Positions 14,752 to 24,252 of a DNA stretch of 24,835 nt are shown here, piece after piece. The translations under genes and the position numbers were made by a program. Location of the stretch: contig JBBKVP010000007.1 in NCBI GenBank assembly GCA_037968495.1, positions 1 through 24,835 on the forward strand, given 5' to 3'. Within the stretch, counting starts at the first letter, position 1, and the number at the start of each line of letters is the position of its first letter. The notes beneath the pieces were generated by a model. The model saw only the letters and a list, made by a program, of their open reading frames with translations. It searched no databases and had not been told where the DNA came from. The DNA is from Aestuarierythrobacter sp037968495 (GTDB lineage: Bacteria; Pseudomonadota; Alphaproteobacteria; Sphingomonadales; Sphingomonadaceae).

Positions 14752-15453
14752 CTATTTTTTAGGCAATGCCAGATCGGCAAACACAGGCAGATGGTCCGAC
14801 CCGGCAGCCGCCAGTGCGCTGTGGTGCACGCCGCTGTCCTCCAGCTGCCAATGCTTCGACGCAACAATACGGTCCAATCGCGCGACCGGCTGGCGTGCGG
14901 GGAAGCTGCGGCCCGGGGCGAAGCATTGCCAATCAGGGCCGAATTCGGTCATCGCTCCGCTGCTGACGCCCCATTGGTTGAAATCGCCCATCAGGACGGC
15001 GGGGCAAGCCTCTTCACAGCCTTCGACGTGATTGATCACACTACGGATCTGGTGGCGGCGGCGTAGGCCCGATAGGTCGAGGTGCATCCCGACAACCCGG
15101 ATATGCGTGCCGCCCACCTTAAGGTCGGCGCGAACGGCACCGCGCGGTTCCAAGGTAGGAATCTCGACGTGATCGGCTTCCAAAACCTCAATGCTGCGAC
15201 GCACCAGAAGCGCATTGCCGTGCCAGCCAAGGCTAGGCGTATTACCACCCAGCTGAACCGGCTTCCAATGCGTGTCGTCCAACGCCGCCTTCGATAACAC
15301 GCTCTTGCGCGTCCCGAACCGCGTGTCGGCCTCCTGCAGCGCGATGATATCGGCGTTCATTTCGCGCAGCACAGTGATGATACGGTCGGGGTCACGGACC
15401 CCGTCAACGCCGACAGCCTTATGAATATTATAGCTTGCGAATTTCAGCTTCAT
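14752..15453 (-). CDS. Endonuclease/exonuclease/phosphatase family protein
   Basis: A metal-dependent phosphodiesterase-fold protein of 233 residues. It has the conserved order of active-site motifs: ASYNIHKAVG with Asn9, ALQE with Glu41, the middle GMHLDLSG, MGDFNQWG, and GSDHLPVFADL with Asp220 and His221 near the end. No signal peptide is seen, so it is probably cytoplasmic. Members act on DNA, lipids or sugar phosphates, and the substrate cannot be assigned. In sphingomonads similar genes sit beside cardiolipin-synthase or phospholipase genes, but none is here. It begins 15 bases after the PPOX-family gene stops, so the pair is probably one transcript. Confidence 0.87.
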   Translation of the reverse strand: MKLKFASYNIHKAVGVDGVRDPDRIITVLREMNADIIALQEADTRFGTRKSVLSKAALDDTHWKPVQLGGNTPSLGWHGNALLVRRSIEVLEADHVEIPTLEPRGAVRADLKVGGTHIRVVGMHLDLSGLRRRHQIRSVINHVEGCEEACPAVLMGDFNQWGVSSGAMTEFGPDWQCFAPGRSFPARQPVARLDRIVASKHWQLEDSGVHHSALAAAGSDHLPVFADLALPKK

Positions 15454-15468
15454 TTCGGCGATGAGCGT

Positions 15469-16026
15469 CTAGTCACCGGCGATGTAGCGGTCAGTGGGCT
15501 TCGTCGGCAGGCCATCGATGCTTTGCCTGCTCATCGCTTGCTTTGCAGCCCATTCGGAGGGGTTCGCCTTGGCGTGATACTTCACCAAAGTAGGCCGCTC
15601 AGCCTGAAGCTCCATAAAGGGAACGCCATATCCGCATGAGGTCTGCACGCTTGCGACTTCAATATCGAAAATCTGCCGCGTGCCCGGCAGCAGGGTGAAA
15701 TGCTCCGAAATCTCCTCCCAACCGCCATCCGCAGGCAGCACCGGCTTGCCCCGCCCATAGATGCGCAGAATCAATGCAGGCTGCTGGAAATTGCAGAACA
15801 TCACCGTGATCCGGCCATCGGCGAGCAAATGCGCGTTGGTCTCATTGCCCGAACCGCCCAGATCGAGATAGCCGACCCGCTTTGGCCCGAGCACACGAAA
15901 TGCGTCATAACCCTTAGGGCTCAGGTTGATCCGCGCATCTGCTGCTGCGGTAGCCACAAAAAAGACCGGCTGCTTGCCGATCATCGCAATGTGGTCGTCG
16001 GTTAGGTGTTCGCTGAAATCGGCCAT
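15469..16026 (-). CDS. Pyridoxamine 5'-phosphate oxidase-family (FMN-binding split barrel) protein
   Basis: A 185-residue protein with the split-barrel flavin fold: VFFVATAAADARINLSPKGYDAFRVLGPKRVGYLDLGGSGNETNAHLLADGRITVMFCNFQQPALILRIYGRG is typical of the PPOX-class oxidoreductases that bind FMN or F420. It lacks the substrate-binding features of true PdxH, so a role in vitamin B6 synthesis is unlikely. The C-terminal part (SCGYGVPFMELQAERPTLVKYHAKA) is shared with a widespread but uncharacterised subgroup. It lies 36 bases downstream of prfC on the same strand. No clear ribosome site precedes the ATG. Confidence 0.85.
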   Translation of the reverse strand: MADFSEHLTDDHIAMIGKQPVFFVATAAADARINLSPKGYDAFRVLGPKRVGYLDLGGSGNETNAHLLADGRITVMFCNFQQPALILRIYGRGKPVLPADGGWEEISEHFTLLPGTRQIFDIEVASVQTSCGYGVPFMELQAERPTLVKYHAKANPSEWAAKQAMSRQSIDGLPTKPTDRYIAGD

Positions 16027-16062
16027 GCGCCATGACTATGCGAGACAGCGCCTTACGGCAAG

Positions 16063-17586
16063 TTACCGTTCCTTCGTCGCCGAGAATATCAGCTCAGGGT
16101 TCTTTTCCTGCTGGTAATTCACGTCCCACACGCTCTTGGCCAAAAACACCAGATCACCGTCACGGTCTTTTGCGAGGTTGGAGCTGTTAAACTCTTCGAA
16201 CTGGTCCTTCGCCTCGTCCGGCCCCTTTATCCAGCGCGCCGTATCGAACGGAGCAGCTTCAAGCGCCGCGTCCACTTTATATTCCGCCGCGAGCCGCGAG
16301 ATGAGAACTTCAAGCTGAAGCTGCCCGACAACGCCAACAATATGCTGGGCGCCAAGCTCCGGATAGAAAACTTGGATCACGCCTTCTTCGGAAAGATCAT
16401 CGAGCGCCTTGCGAAGCTGCTTGGTCTTGGTCGGGTCCTTGAGGATCACGCGGCGCAGAATTTCAGGCGCGAAGTTCGGCAATCCGGTAAAGCGAATTTT
16501 GTCTTTCTCGCTCAGCGTATCACCCACGCGTAAAGTGCCGTGATTGGGAATGCCGATGATGTCGCCAGCCTCTGCCGTATCGGCAATCTCACGGTCTTGC
16601 GCAAAGAATAGGATTGGCGAGTGGATGGCGATAGGTTTGCCAAGCCCGCTGGGTGTCAGCTTCATGCCGCGTTTGAACGTGCCCGAAACCTGACGCATGA
16701 AAGCGATGCGGTCGCGGTGGTTCGGATCCATATTGGCCTGCACCTTGAAGATAAAGCCGGTGACTTCATCAAGATCTGGGCTGATCTGTTCGCCCCCGGC
16801 CGGTTGCGGCCGCGGCGGCGGGGCGTGCTTGGCAATCGCTTCGATCAGCTCGGTTACACCGAAATTCTTGAGCGCCGACCCGAAATAGACCGGCGTCAGA
16901 TCACCGTTGCGATAGGCTTCAAGATCGAATTCAGGATAGCCGATTCGCGCCAGCTCGGCCTCCTCGGCGAAGGCTTCCGGCAGCACCGCATTTTCGTCGC
17001 GCTTCCCGAGAAATTCTTTGGATGGCCCTTCGGGCCGAGCGACTGCGCCCGTGGCATAGTCGAGAATGCCTTCAAATTGCCCGCCCATGCCGATCGGGTA
17101 CATTTGCGGCGATACATCGAGCGCCAGCATATCTGCGATCTCGTCGAGTAGTTCGAATAGCGGGCGGCCCTCGCGGTCGACCTTGTTCACGAAGGTGATG
17201 ATCGGAACGGAACGCAAGCGGCAAACCTCGAACAATTTGCGCGTTTGCGGCTCGATGCCCTTCGCCGCATCGATCACCATAATGGCGGAATCGACCGCGG
17301 TCAGCGTGCGGTATGTATCTTCGGAAAAATCTTCGTGGCCTGGCGTATCAAGCAGGTTGAAGGTGATCCCGTCCCGCTCGAACGTCATCACCGATGATGT
17401 CACCGAAATACCGCGTTGCTGCTCGATCTTCATCCAGTCCGACCGTGCCCGCCGCGCCTGGCCGCGCGCTTTCACTTCGCCAGCCAGATGGATCGCGCCG
17501 CCTTGCAGCAGCAGCTTCTCGGTCAGCGTGGTCTTACCAGCATCAGGGTGCGAAATAATCGCGAATGTACGGCGTGAGTTAGTCAT
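16063..17586 (-). CDS. prfC: Peptide chain release factor 3
   Basis: A translational GTPase that removes RF1/RF2 from the ribosome after termination. The 507-residue protein shows G1 SHPDAGKTT (12-20), the RARSDWMKIEQQRGISVTSSVM switch typical of RF3, G3 DTPGHE (80-85) and G4 NKVD (134-137). Domains II and III follow, ending in a basic tail. It is a little shorter than the 529-residue Escherichia coli protein. The RF3-specific ARRARSDWM segment rules out EF-G. It lies 39 bases downstream of the TetR gene on the same strand. Confidence 0.95.
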   Translation of the reverse strand: MTNSRRTFAIISHPDAGKTTLTEKLLLQGGAIHLAGEVKARGQARRARSDWMKIEQQRGISVTSSVMTFERDGITFNLLDTPGHEDFSEDTYRTLTAVDSAIMVIDAAKGIEPQTRKLFEVCRLRSVPIITFVNKVDREGRPLFELLDEIADMLALDVSPQMYPIGMGGQFEGILDYATGAVARPEGPSKEFLGKRDENAVLPEAFAEEAELARIGYPEFDLEAYRNGDLTPVYFGSALKNFGVTELIEAIAKHAPPPRPQPAGGEQISPDLDEVTGFIFKVQANMDPNHRDRIAFMRQVSGTFKRGMKLTPSGLGKPIAIHSPILFFAQDREIADTAEAGDIIGIPNHGTLRVGDTLSEKDKIRFTGLPNFAPEILRRVILKDPTKTKQLRKALDDLSEEGVIQVFYPELGAQHIVGVVGQLQLEVLISRLAAEYKVDAALEAAPFDTARWIKGPDEAKDQFEEFNSSNLAKDRDGDLVFLAKSVWDVNYQQEKNPELIFSATKER

Positions 17587-17625
17587 GCCGAGCGCCCTAG
17601 CGCCCGCGATGCGGACAGTCGAGCC

Positions 17626-18246
17626 TTAGCGAGCGAGGCCGCGTGTTAGGAGGGCGGTTACCTTTGAGGCGATCTTGGGCAAATCGGCATCGTCTTCCTG
17701 CACGCCGTAGCGCAGTCCAAGGAAGACATTCATGCCCATGATCGCCCAAGCCTCCACTTCGCCGACTTCCCGAATTTCGCCTGCCGCCTGCACTTCGGCC
17801 AAGCGGCCTTCGATCCGTCTGGCAGTCACAGCATAGTGGTCACCCCACGCTTCGGGCGCGACGAATTCAGCTTCGTCGATGATCCGGTAGAGCTCCTTAT
17901 GCTCCCGCGCAAAAGCAAGGAACGCAGCGAGCGCCTTACCTTCACGGTCAAGCGTGACCGGTTCCTCGGCGATCGCGGGGCCGACATTGTCGCGAACGCT
18001 GTTAGACATGTCCTGCACCAAAGCACGGAACAGCTCGTCCTTGGATTCGAAATACGTATAGAAACTGCCCAGTGCCACACCGGCACGGGCCGTGATCGAG
18101 ACAATCGATGTCTCATGAAAACCCTTTTCGCCAAACTCTATGGCTGCGGCGTCGAGGACTTTGCGGCGTGTCGCCCGCCCGCGCGCTGTGCGCGGCTGAC
18201 GGGCTTCCCCACGCTTGTTCGCCTCCATGTTTCCACCGTCTGACAT
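17626..18246 (-). CDS. TetR-family transcriptional regulator
   Basis: A dimeric DNA-binding repressor of about 206 residues. The helix-turn-helix domain spans roughly residues 22-68: RRKVLDAAAIEFGEKGFHETSIVSITARAGVALGSFYTYFESKDELFRAL, with the highly conserved FYTYFESKDELF end. The remaining helices form a ligand pocket that cannot be assigned. The gene is divergent from the TonB-dependent receptor gene, 100 bases away, and an operator-like inverted repeat lies between them, so it probably controls that receptor and perhaps itself. The first ATG (18246) has no Shine-Dalgarno sequence; ATG 18228 (MEANKR) is an alternative start. Confidence 0.92.
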   Translation of the reverse strand: MSDGGNMEANKRGEARQPRTARGRATRRKVLDAAAIEFGEKGFHETSIVSITARAGVALGSFYTYFESKDELFRALVQDMSNSVRDNVGPAIAEEPVTLDREGKALAAFLAFAREHKELYRIIDEAEFVAPEAWGDHYAVTARRIEGRLAEVQAAGEIREVGEVEAWAIMGMNVFLGLRYGVQEDDADLPKIASKVTALLTRGLAR

Positions 18247-18284
18247 ACGGCTTTAATAAACTGTTACACGAAGGGCACAACATC

Positions 18285-18308
18285 AAACTTGAAAGATGGT
18301 TCATGTTT
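18285..18308. promoter_or_regulatory. Inverted repeat, probable TetR operator
   Basis: AAACTTGAA and TTCATGTTT form 9-bp arms with one mismatch around a 6-base spacer. The repeat covers the -35 box and part of the spacer of the promoter candidate of the TonB-receptor gene, so binding there would block RNA polymerase. Confidence 0.55.
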
Positions 18309-18317
18309 CAATATAGG
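18289..18317 (+). promoter_or_regulatory. Promoter of the TonB-dependent receptor gene
   Basis: TTGAAA (18289-18294) and TATAGG (18312-18317) are separated by the optimal 17 bases, with good matches to the sigma-70 boxes. The start would be near 18324, followed by the ribosome site GGAGAG at 18335-18340 and the ATG at 18347. Confidence 0.6.
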
Positions 18318-18346
18318 GTGAGGAAAGAACTCTTGGAGAGAGACTA

Positions 18347-20713
18347 ATGACCAATATTTCGATTAACATGGCTACCCGTCTGCTTTGCGGCAGCGCGCTT
18401 CTCGCAATCGCCGGAATGGCCGCTCCTGCGGCGGCTCAGGATCAAGCTATAGCAGCGACACAAGCCGACGAGGCGGAGGATAGCACCATCATCGTCACCG
18501 CCCGGCGGCGCGAGGAGCGGTTGATCGATGTGCCGGTCGCAGTCACCTCCATCAGCGCACAAACCCTGGAAAATATCGGCGCAAGCGACATCACGGCAGT
18601 TGCCGAAAACGCTCCCAATGTAACGCTGGAGGCATCGCGCGCCACCAACTCCACACTCAGCGCATTCATTCGCGGCATCGGGCAGCAGGATCCTGTCTCC
18701 GGCTTCGAACAGGGTGTCGGCATTTATCTCGACGATGTTTATCTAAACCGTCCGCAAGCTGCCCTGCTCGATATCTATGATGTCGAGCGGATCGAAGTGC
18801 TACGCGGCCCGCAAGGCACGCTTTACGGGCGCAACACCATTGGAGGAGCGGTCAAATATGTGACCAAGCGCCTGCCTGATGAAACCGCGATCACGGCGCG
18901 TGCGACCTACGGATCATATGACCGGCTCGAAGGCGTTATCTCCGCCTCCACCCCTATCAATGACAAGCTGCGGATCGGCGGCGCAGTGGCCCGCCTGACG
19001 CGCGATGGTTTCGGCGAAAACCTCACGCTCGGCATTGACAATTATGACAAGGATGTCTGGGCAGCACGCGGCAATATCGAACTGGGCGGCTACGGTGAGC
19101 CGGTGCTGGTGCGTATTTCGGGCGATTACACCAAGGACAAGAGCAACGCGAGGGGCGGCAGCCGCCTGATCCCGGGTCTCCTATCCGGCGCGCCGATACT
19201 GGACGACGAATATGACACACGCGGCGGCTTGACCGATCCGCAGCAGGAGGTCGAAGCATACGGCGTTGCGATGAATGTTTCGATTGATCTCAGTGATGCT
19301 CTGACCTTCAAATCGATCACGTCGTGGCGCAAGGATGACAGCCAAAGCCCGATTGATTTCGACGCCCTGCCGGAGGTCGATCTGGATGTACCAGGCGCCT
19401 ATTTCAACGAGCAGTTGAGCCAGGAATTGCAGCTCGCCTATGATGACGGTGACAAGCTTTCGGCGATGCTCGGCTTCTATTATCTCGACGCCTCGGCCGA
19501 CACTTTGTTCGACGTTCGCCTATTCACCACTTTCGGCGGCTTCACGGCCTTTACGCAGGCCAATGTCGACACGGAAACCTACGCAATCTTCGGCGATGCG
19601 ACTTATGACATCACCGAACAGCTAAGCGTGTCGCTCGGCGGGCGTTACACATGGGACGAACGTACAGCAGACATCCTGCGGCAGAACTATCTCGGCGGCG
19701 GGTCGCCCACGTTTGGCGGAGCGGGCATTCCGTTCGGCGGAGCCAGCACCGACTTCCAAGGCTCGCGCGACTTCAAGAAGTTCACCCCGCGCGCCTCGAT
19801 CAGTTTCAAACCGTCGCCCGACCAAAATATCTACGCCAGCTTTTCACAAGGCTTTAAGGGCGGCGGCTTTGACCCTCGCGGTGTGGGCGTGAATGCGCCC
19901 GACACTGACGGTGTTGCAGGCCTTAGCGATGATGAAATCGCAAACTTCCTTAGCTTCCGACCCGAGGAGGTCGACAGCTATGAAATTGGCTATAAGGGCA
20001 GCTTCGCCGATGGGCGCCTGTATGTCGCGCTGGCAGGCTTCATCGCCGATTACACCGACGTCCAGATCCCCGGATCAGTCGCCTGTAGCGTTGGCGGCAT
20101 CGCTACTTTCTGCGGCGTCGTTTCCAATGCCGGCAAGGCTAGCTTCAAGGGCGTCGAACTAGAAACCGTCGCCACGCTGGCGCAAGATTTCGGCACCAGC
20201 GGCGACAAGCTGAGTTTCAACGGTTCGGTCGGATATATCGACGCGAACTATGACGAATATATCACCAATATCGGTGGCACACCGACGGATGTGGCTGACT
20301 TCCGGGAGGTGCAGAACACGCCCGAATGGACCGCCAGTGGACGGATCAATTACACCGCACCTGTTGGACGCGGAGACATCTATCTCGGCACAGGCGTCAG
20401 CTACCGCAGCAAGACATTCCAGTTCGAAGTGCCCAACCCTTTCATCGACCAAAGTGCCTATGCGCTGGTCGATGCGAGCATGATTTATAACGCACCGGGC
20501 AAGAGCTGGAGCCTTGGGCTTTACGGCAAGAACCTGACCGACAAGCGAGTGAAGACTTCAGGCTACACATTCATTGTGGTTGATCCGATTACCGGCGCAC
20601 CGGCACTCAACGGCGCAGGGCAGGTACAATCCGCGCTCGGCCCCGAAGGCACGCTGACAGCTTTCTATAACGAACCGCGTCAGGTCTTCGCCACACTTAC
20701 ATTCCGTTACTAA
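18347..20713 (+). CDS. TonB-dependent outer-membrane receptor
   Basis: An energised outer-membrane transporter of 788 residues. A signal peptide (hydrophobic 11-27, cleavage after AAA at 30) precedes the TonB box STIIVTA (46-52). The plug domain follows: DVPVAVTSISAQTLENIG, FIRGIGQQ, and RGPQGTLYGRNTIGGAV (153-169). The remainder is a 22-strand-type barrel with the usual NIYASFSQGFKGGGFDPRG region and a terminal aromatic residue (TLTFRY) needed for insertion. The style is that of the many sphingomonad receptors for unknown organic substrates rather than a known siderophore type; two cysteines in GSVACSVGGIATFCGVV may form a disulfide in a surface loop. Control by the divergent TetR protein is likely. 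Confidence 0.94.
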   Translation: MTNISINMATRLLCGSALLAIAGMAAPAAAQDQAIAATQADEAEDSTIIVTARRREERLIDVPVAVTSISAQTLENIGASDITAVAENAPNVTLEASRATNSTLSAFIRGIGQQDPVSGFEQGVGIYLDDVYLNRPQAALLDIYDVERIEVLRGPQGTLYGRNTIGGAVKYVTKRLPDETAITARATYGSYDRLEGVISASTPINDKLRIGGAVARLTRDGFGENLTLGIDNYDKDVWAARGNIELGGYGEPVLVRISGDYTKDKSNARGGSRLIPGLLSGAPILDDEYDTRGGLTDPQQEVEAYGVAMNVSIDLSDALTFKSITSWRKDDSQSPIDFDALPEVDLDVPGAYFNEQLSQELQLAYDDGDKLSAMLGFYYLDASADTLFDVRLFTTFGGFTAFTQANVDTETYAIFGDATYDITEQLSVSLGGRYTWDERTADILRQNYLGGGSPTFGGAGIPFGGASTDFQGSRDFKKFTPRASISFKPSPDQNIYASFSQGFKGGGFDPRGVGVNAPDTDGVAGLSDDEIANFLSFRPEEVDSYEIGYKGSFADGRLYVALAGFIADYTDVQIPGSVACSVGGIATFCGVVSNAGKASFKGVELETVATLAQDFGTSGDKLSFNGSVGYIDANYDEYITNIGGTPTDVADFREVQNTPEWTASGRINYTAPVGRGDIYLGTGVSYRSKTFQFEVPNPFIDQSAYALVDASMIYNAPGKSWSLGLYGKNLTDKRVKTSGYTFIVVDPITGAPALNGAGQVQSALGPEGTLTAFYNEPRQVFATLTFRY

Positions 20714-20724
20714 ATGAGAGTCTA

Positions 20725-20752
20725 TCCGGCGGGCAATCTCTCGCCCGCCGGA
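20725..20752. terminator. Hairpin between the convergent TonB-receptor and pheT genes
   Basis: A perfect 10-bp stem TCCGGCGGGC / GCCCGCCGGA with an 8-base loop lies between the two stop codons and could end both transcripts. T tracts are poor on both sides. Confidence 0.6.
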
Positions 20753-20764
20753 TCGTTATCTTCG

Positions 20765-23155
20765 CTAGCCGCGCAGTTCTGCGCCCAGCTTCGCTGCAGC
20801 AGCGGTTACCTTTTCAGTGATCGCTTTCAGATCGGCATCTTTGAAGCTTTTTTCGCCGGGCTGGAGCGTGACCTCCAAGGCAACGGACTTCTTGCCTTCG
20901 GGCACGCCTTGCCCGGTGAACACATCGAAAATCCGCACGCCGACTATGGTTACCTTGTCCGCGCCGCCAATCGCGCGCACCAGATCAGCACCGGGCAGTT
21001 GGGCAGGCACTAGAAAAGCAAAGTCACGTATTACAGATTGCAGCGCTGGCGGCGCATAGGCAGCGCGCGCGAATGCATTGGTTTTCTTGGGCGGAACAGC
21101 ATCGAGGAAAATCTCGACCGCTACGATCGGACCGTCGATATCAAAGGCCTTGAGCGTCGCGGGGTGCAAGGCGCCAAACCGGGCGAGCACATTCTTGGGG
21201 CCAAGCCGCAGAGTACCAGACTGGCCGGGATGAAACTGGCCGCCAGCCTCGCCCATGGTCTGCAACTTGTTGATCGGAGCGCCTGCTTCGGCCAGCAGAG
21301 CCCGCGCTTCGGATTTGGCATCATAGGCGTCGAACGTTTCAGCTTTGCCGCTTGCCCACTGGCGCGGCGATTTCTCACCTGCCAGCAGCACGCCCAGCGT
21401 CAGCCGCTCGTCACTAGTGCCGTCTTTACCGCGCAGATAGCGGCGGCCGACCTCGAACAAACGCAGCGATGTCGCGCCGCGATCGACGTTGCGTTTTGCC
21501 GCAGCCAATAGGCCGGGCAATAGCGAGGGACGCATGGCCTTCATGTCCTCGCTTATCGGATTGGCGAGGGACCACAAATCGTGCCCCCCCACCGCAAAAT
21601 GCTTGGCATCTTCCACCGGCAGGAAGGACCAAGTGACTGCCTCGTTCAAGCCCCTTGCCGCAGCAACGCGGCGCAAGCGGCGTTCCAGTTTCTGGGCCGG
21701 CGTGGCGGTTGGCGGGGCGACACCTGCAGGGCGAGCTAGGGCAACGCTCTCGATATTATCGAGCCCGTGGATGCGGACGATTTCTTCGACCAGATCAGCT
21801 GCGCCATCGACATCGGGACGCCAGCTGGGAACAGTGACCTTAAAGCTGTCATCCGCTTCGAAACCGAGCGAGCTAAGGATTTCGCGCTGGCGGTCTTCGG
21901 CGACATCGACGCCGCCAAGCCGCTGGACCAATGACGGGTCGAAGGTGACGATCTTGCTATCCATTGGCGGACTGCCCGCATGGACTACTTCCGACGGTTC
22001 ACCACCGCAAACCTCGAGGATCAACCCAGTCAGAATATCGATGCCGTCCTCCAGAAATGCCGGATCGACGCCGCGCTCAAAACGCGTCTTGGCATCGGAT
22101 GTCAGGCCTAGCTTACGGCCGGTTGCGCCAATGCGCTCAGGATCGAAATAGGCGACTTCCAGCAACACATCGGTCGTGGTTTCGGAGCAGCCCGAATGTT
22201 CGCCGCCCATGATGCCAGCAATGTCATGCACGCCGCTGTCATCGGCGATCACGGTCATAGTACTGTCGAGCGTATATTGCTTTTCGTTAAGCGCGGTGAC
22301 GGTCTCGCCATCCTTGGCACGGCGAGCAACAACAGCGCCGCTCAGCTTCGCCAGATCATAGGCGTGCGATGGACGGCCAAAGGCGAGCATCACATAGTTG
22401 GTGATGTCCACCAGCGCCGAAATCGGGCGTTGACCCGCGCTGATCAAGCGCTGCTGCATCCAGTCTGGCGAGGTGCCATTGATGACGCCCTTAATGCTAC
22501 GCCCATAAAATGCCGGGCAGCCTTCGGGATCATCCGTGCGGATTTCGCTGGCACAGGGATGTGTGCCTTTTGCAGGGGTCGGGACAAATGGTTTGAGCGT
22601 ACCGAGACCAGCCGCCGCGAGATCCCGCGCTACGCCGAACACGCCCATGCAATCGGGGCGGTTGGGCGTGATCGCCACGTCGAAGATCGGATCAGCGCCG
22701 GAGTAGTCAGCAAACGATTGACCGACTTCTGCGCCTTCAGGCAATTCGATAATACCGTCATGCTCATCGCCCATTTCAAGCTCGCGCACGGAACACATCA
22801 TACCGCTGCTTTCGACGCCGCGAATGCCGCTTTTGCGCAGCTGCATACCGTTGGCCGGAACGACAGCGCCGGGCAGGCCCAGCACGCCCAGCATGCCTGC
22901 ACGCGCATTGGGCGCTCCGCAAACGACTTGTAAGGGATAGCCTTCTCCGGTGTCGACGGTCAGGACTTGCAGCTTGTCCGCGTCGGGGTGCTTTTCAGCC
23001 GTCAGCACTTTGGCAACGCGGAAACCAGCGAATTTATCGGCCGGATCTTCGATACCTTCAACTTCGATCCCGATGCTGTTGAGCTTATCGGAAATCTCCG
23101 ACGCGCTTGCTTCGGTTTCGAGGAAATAGGTCAGCCAGGATAGGGAGAACTTCAT
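20765..23155 (-). CDS. pheT: Phenylalanine--tRNA ligase, beta subunit
   Basis: Forms the alpha2-beta2 enzyme that charges tRNA-Phe. The 796-residue protein starts with MKFSLSWLTYFLET and contains, in order, a tRNA-binding EMAP/OB-like domain (about 40-150, with VCGAPNARAGM), the B3/B4 editing domain (about 210-370, with DITNYVMLAFGRPSHAYDLAKL), B5 (about 400-470), the catalytic-like core, and a C-terminal anticodon-binding FDX-ACB domain (about 700-795, with FPAV-like region and FTGQGVPEGKKSVALEVTLQPGEKSF). The ATG overlaps the pheS stop as ATGA, so translation is coupled. Length and domains are normal. Confidence 0.97.
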   Translation of the reverse strand: MKFSLSWLTYFLETEASASEISDKLNSIGIEVEGIEDPADKFAGFRVAKVLTAEKHPDADKLQVLTVDTGEGYPLQVVCGAPNARAGMLGVLGLPGAVVPANGMQLRKSGIRGVESSGMMCSVRELEMGDEHDGIIELPEGAEVGQSFADYSGADPIFDVAITPNRPDCMGVFGVARDLAAAGLGTLKPFVPTPAKGTHPCASEIRTDDPEGCPAFYGRSIKGVINGTSPDWMQQRLISAGQRPISALVDITNYVMLAFGRPSHAYDLAKLSGAVVARRAKDGETVTALNEKQYTLDSTMTVIADDSGVHDIAGIMGGEHSGCSETTTDVLLEVAYFDPERIGATGRKLGLTSDAKTRFERGVDPAFLEDGIDILTGLILEVCGGEPSEVVHAGSPPMDSKIVTFDPSLVQRLGGVDVAEDRQREILSSLGFEADDSFKVTVPSWRPDVDGAADLVEEIVRIHGLDNIESVALARPAGVAPPTATPAQKLERRLRRVAAARGLNEAVTWSFLPVEDAKHFAVGGHDLWSLANPISEDMKAMRPSLLPGLLAAAKRNVDRGATSLRLFEVGRRYLRGKDGTSDERLTLGVLLAGEKSPRQWASGKAETFDAYDAKSEARALLAEAGAPINKLQTMGEAGGQFHPGQSGTLRLGPKNVLARFGALHPATLKAFDIDGPIVAVEIFLDAVPPKKTNAFARAAYAPPALQSVIRDFAFLVPAQLPGADLVRAIGGADKVTIVGVRIFDVFTGQGVPEGKKSVALEVTLQPGEKSFKDADLKAITEKVTAAAAKLGAELRG

Positions 23156-24252
23156 GCTGTTGCCCCCACGCCGCCGGAAAGCGTCGGCTGATCGAATGGC
23201 GCGAAGCCGTAATGGCCCAGCCAGCGGTAATCGCCGTCGAAAAAGGCGCGCAGGTCGTCCATTCCGTATTTCAACATCGCGAGGCGGTCGACGCCCACGC
23301 CGAATGCGAAGCCCTGATATTCATCAGAATCAAGCCCGCTCATTTCGAGTACACGGGCGTTGACCATCCCGCTACCGAGCAACTCCATCCACGCATGACC
23401 TGGCGCATCGCCGCTGCCCCCAAGAACGCGGCGGCCATCGACTACTTCAAAACCAACGTCGACCTCAACCGATGGCTCGGTGAAGGGGAAGTAAGACGGG
23501 CGCAGGCGTAGGACGATATCGTCACGCTCGAAGAACGCCTTGAGGAAAGTCTCAAGCGTCCATTTGAGGTGGCCAAGGTGGATATTCTTATCAATGACCA
23601 GACCTTCGACCTGATGGAACATCGGCGTATGCGTCGCGTCACTATCGGAGCGATACACACGTCCCGGCGCGATGATTCGAACGGGCGCGCCCTCGGCCAT
23701 CATAGTGCGAACTTGGACCGGCGAGGTATGCGTGCGGAGCAACATCTTGCCTCCATCGGCACTCTCATCCGGGAAATAGAACGTGTCGTGCATTGCGCGA
23801 GCCGGATGGCTTTCGGGCATATTGAGCGCGGTGAAATTGTGCCAGTCGTCCTCGATCTCCGGACCGGTGGCAACGGCGAAGCCCATATCGGCGAATATCT
23901 CCGCCAGCTCGTCCATCACTTGGCTGACCGGATGGACACTGCCGCGCGGGCTTTGCGGCGCAGGGAGTGACAGGTCCATTGTTTCGGATGCGAGCTGCTG
24001 TTCCAACGCGGCATTGTCGAGCGCGGCCTTACGTTTGGCAATCGCGTCAGCAACAGTGGCGCGCAGGCTCTGGATCTTCGGGCCTTCTTCCTGGCGCTGC
24101 TCGGGCGTCAATTTGCCCAGCGTCTTCAGCAGCGCCGAAACCGACCCTTGCTTGCCGAGATATTCGACGCGCAAGGCCTCCAGCGCATCTGCATTGTCTG
24201 CCGCTGCGATCCGCGCTAGCGCGGTGTCGCGCAACTGTTCCAATTCACTCAT
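23152..24252 (-). CDS. pheS: Phenylalanine--tRNA ligase, alpha subunit
   Basis: The catalytic subunit. It has 366 residues from the ATG at 24252; a TTG two codons earlier is less likely. The N-terminal coiled-coil arm (about 1-90) is followed by the class II core: motif 2 RVYRSDSDATHTPMFHQVEG and motif 3 GFAFGVGVDRLAMLKYGMDDLR, with the phenylalanine-pocket segment FTEPSVEVDV. All usual parts are present. It is the first gene of a pheS-pheT pair. In many bacteria rplT lies directly upstream; here rplT is upstream on the same strand but about 525 bases away and separated by a terminator, so pheST needs its own promoter. I see no Phe-rich leader peptide. Confidence 0.97.
   Translation of the reverse strand: MSELEQLRDTALARIAAADNADALEALRVEYLGKQGSVSALLKTLGKLTPEQRQEEGPKIQSLRATVADAIAKRKAALDNAALEQQLASETMDLSLPAPQSPRGSVHPVSQVMDELAEIFADMGFAVATGPEIEDDWHNFTALNMPESHPARAMHDTFYFPDESADGGKMLLRTHTSPVQVRTMMAEGAPVRIIAPGRVYRSDSDATHTPMFHQVEGLVIDKNIHLGHLKWTLETFLKAFFERDDIVLRLRPSYFPFTEPSVEVDVGFEVVDGRRVLGGSGDAPGHAWMELLGSGMVNARVLEMSGLDSDEYQGFAFGVGVDRLAMLKYGMDDLRAFFDGDYRWLGHYGFAPFDQPTLSGGVGATA

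Noticed and set aside
22196..22933. 245-residue plus-strand frame inside pheT
   Set aside because: It is antisense to the editing and tRNA-binding domains of pheT; long antisense frames are expected in GC-rich DNA.
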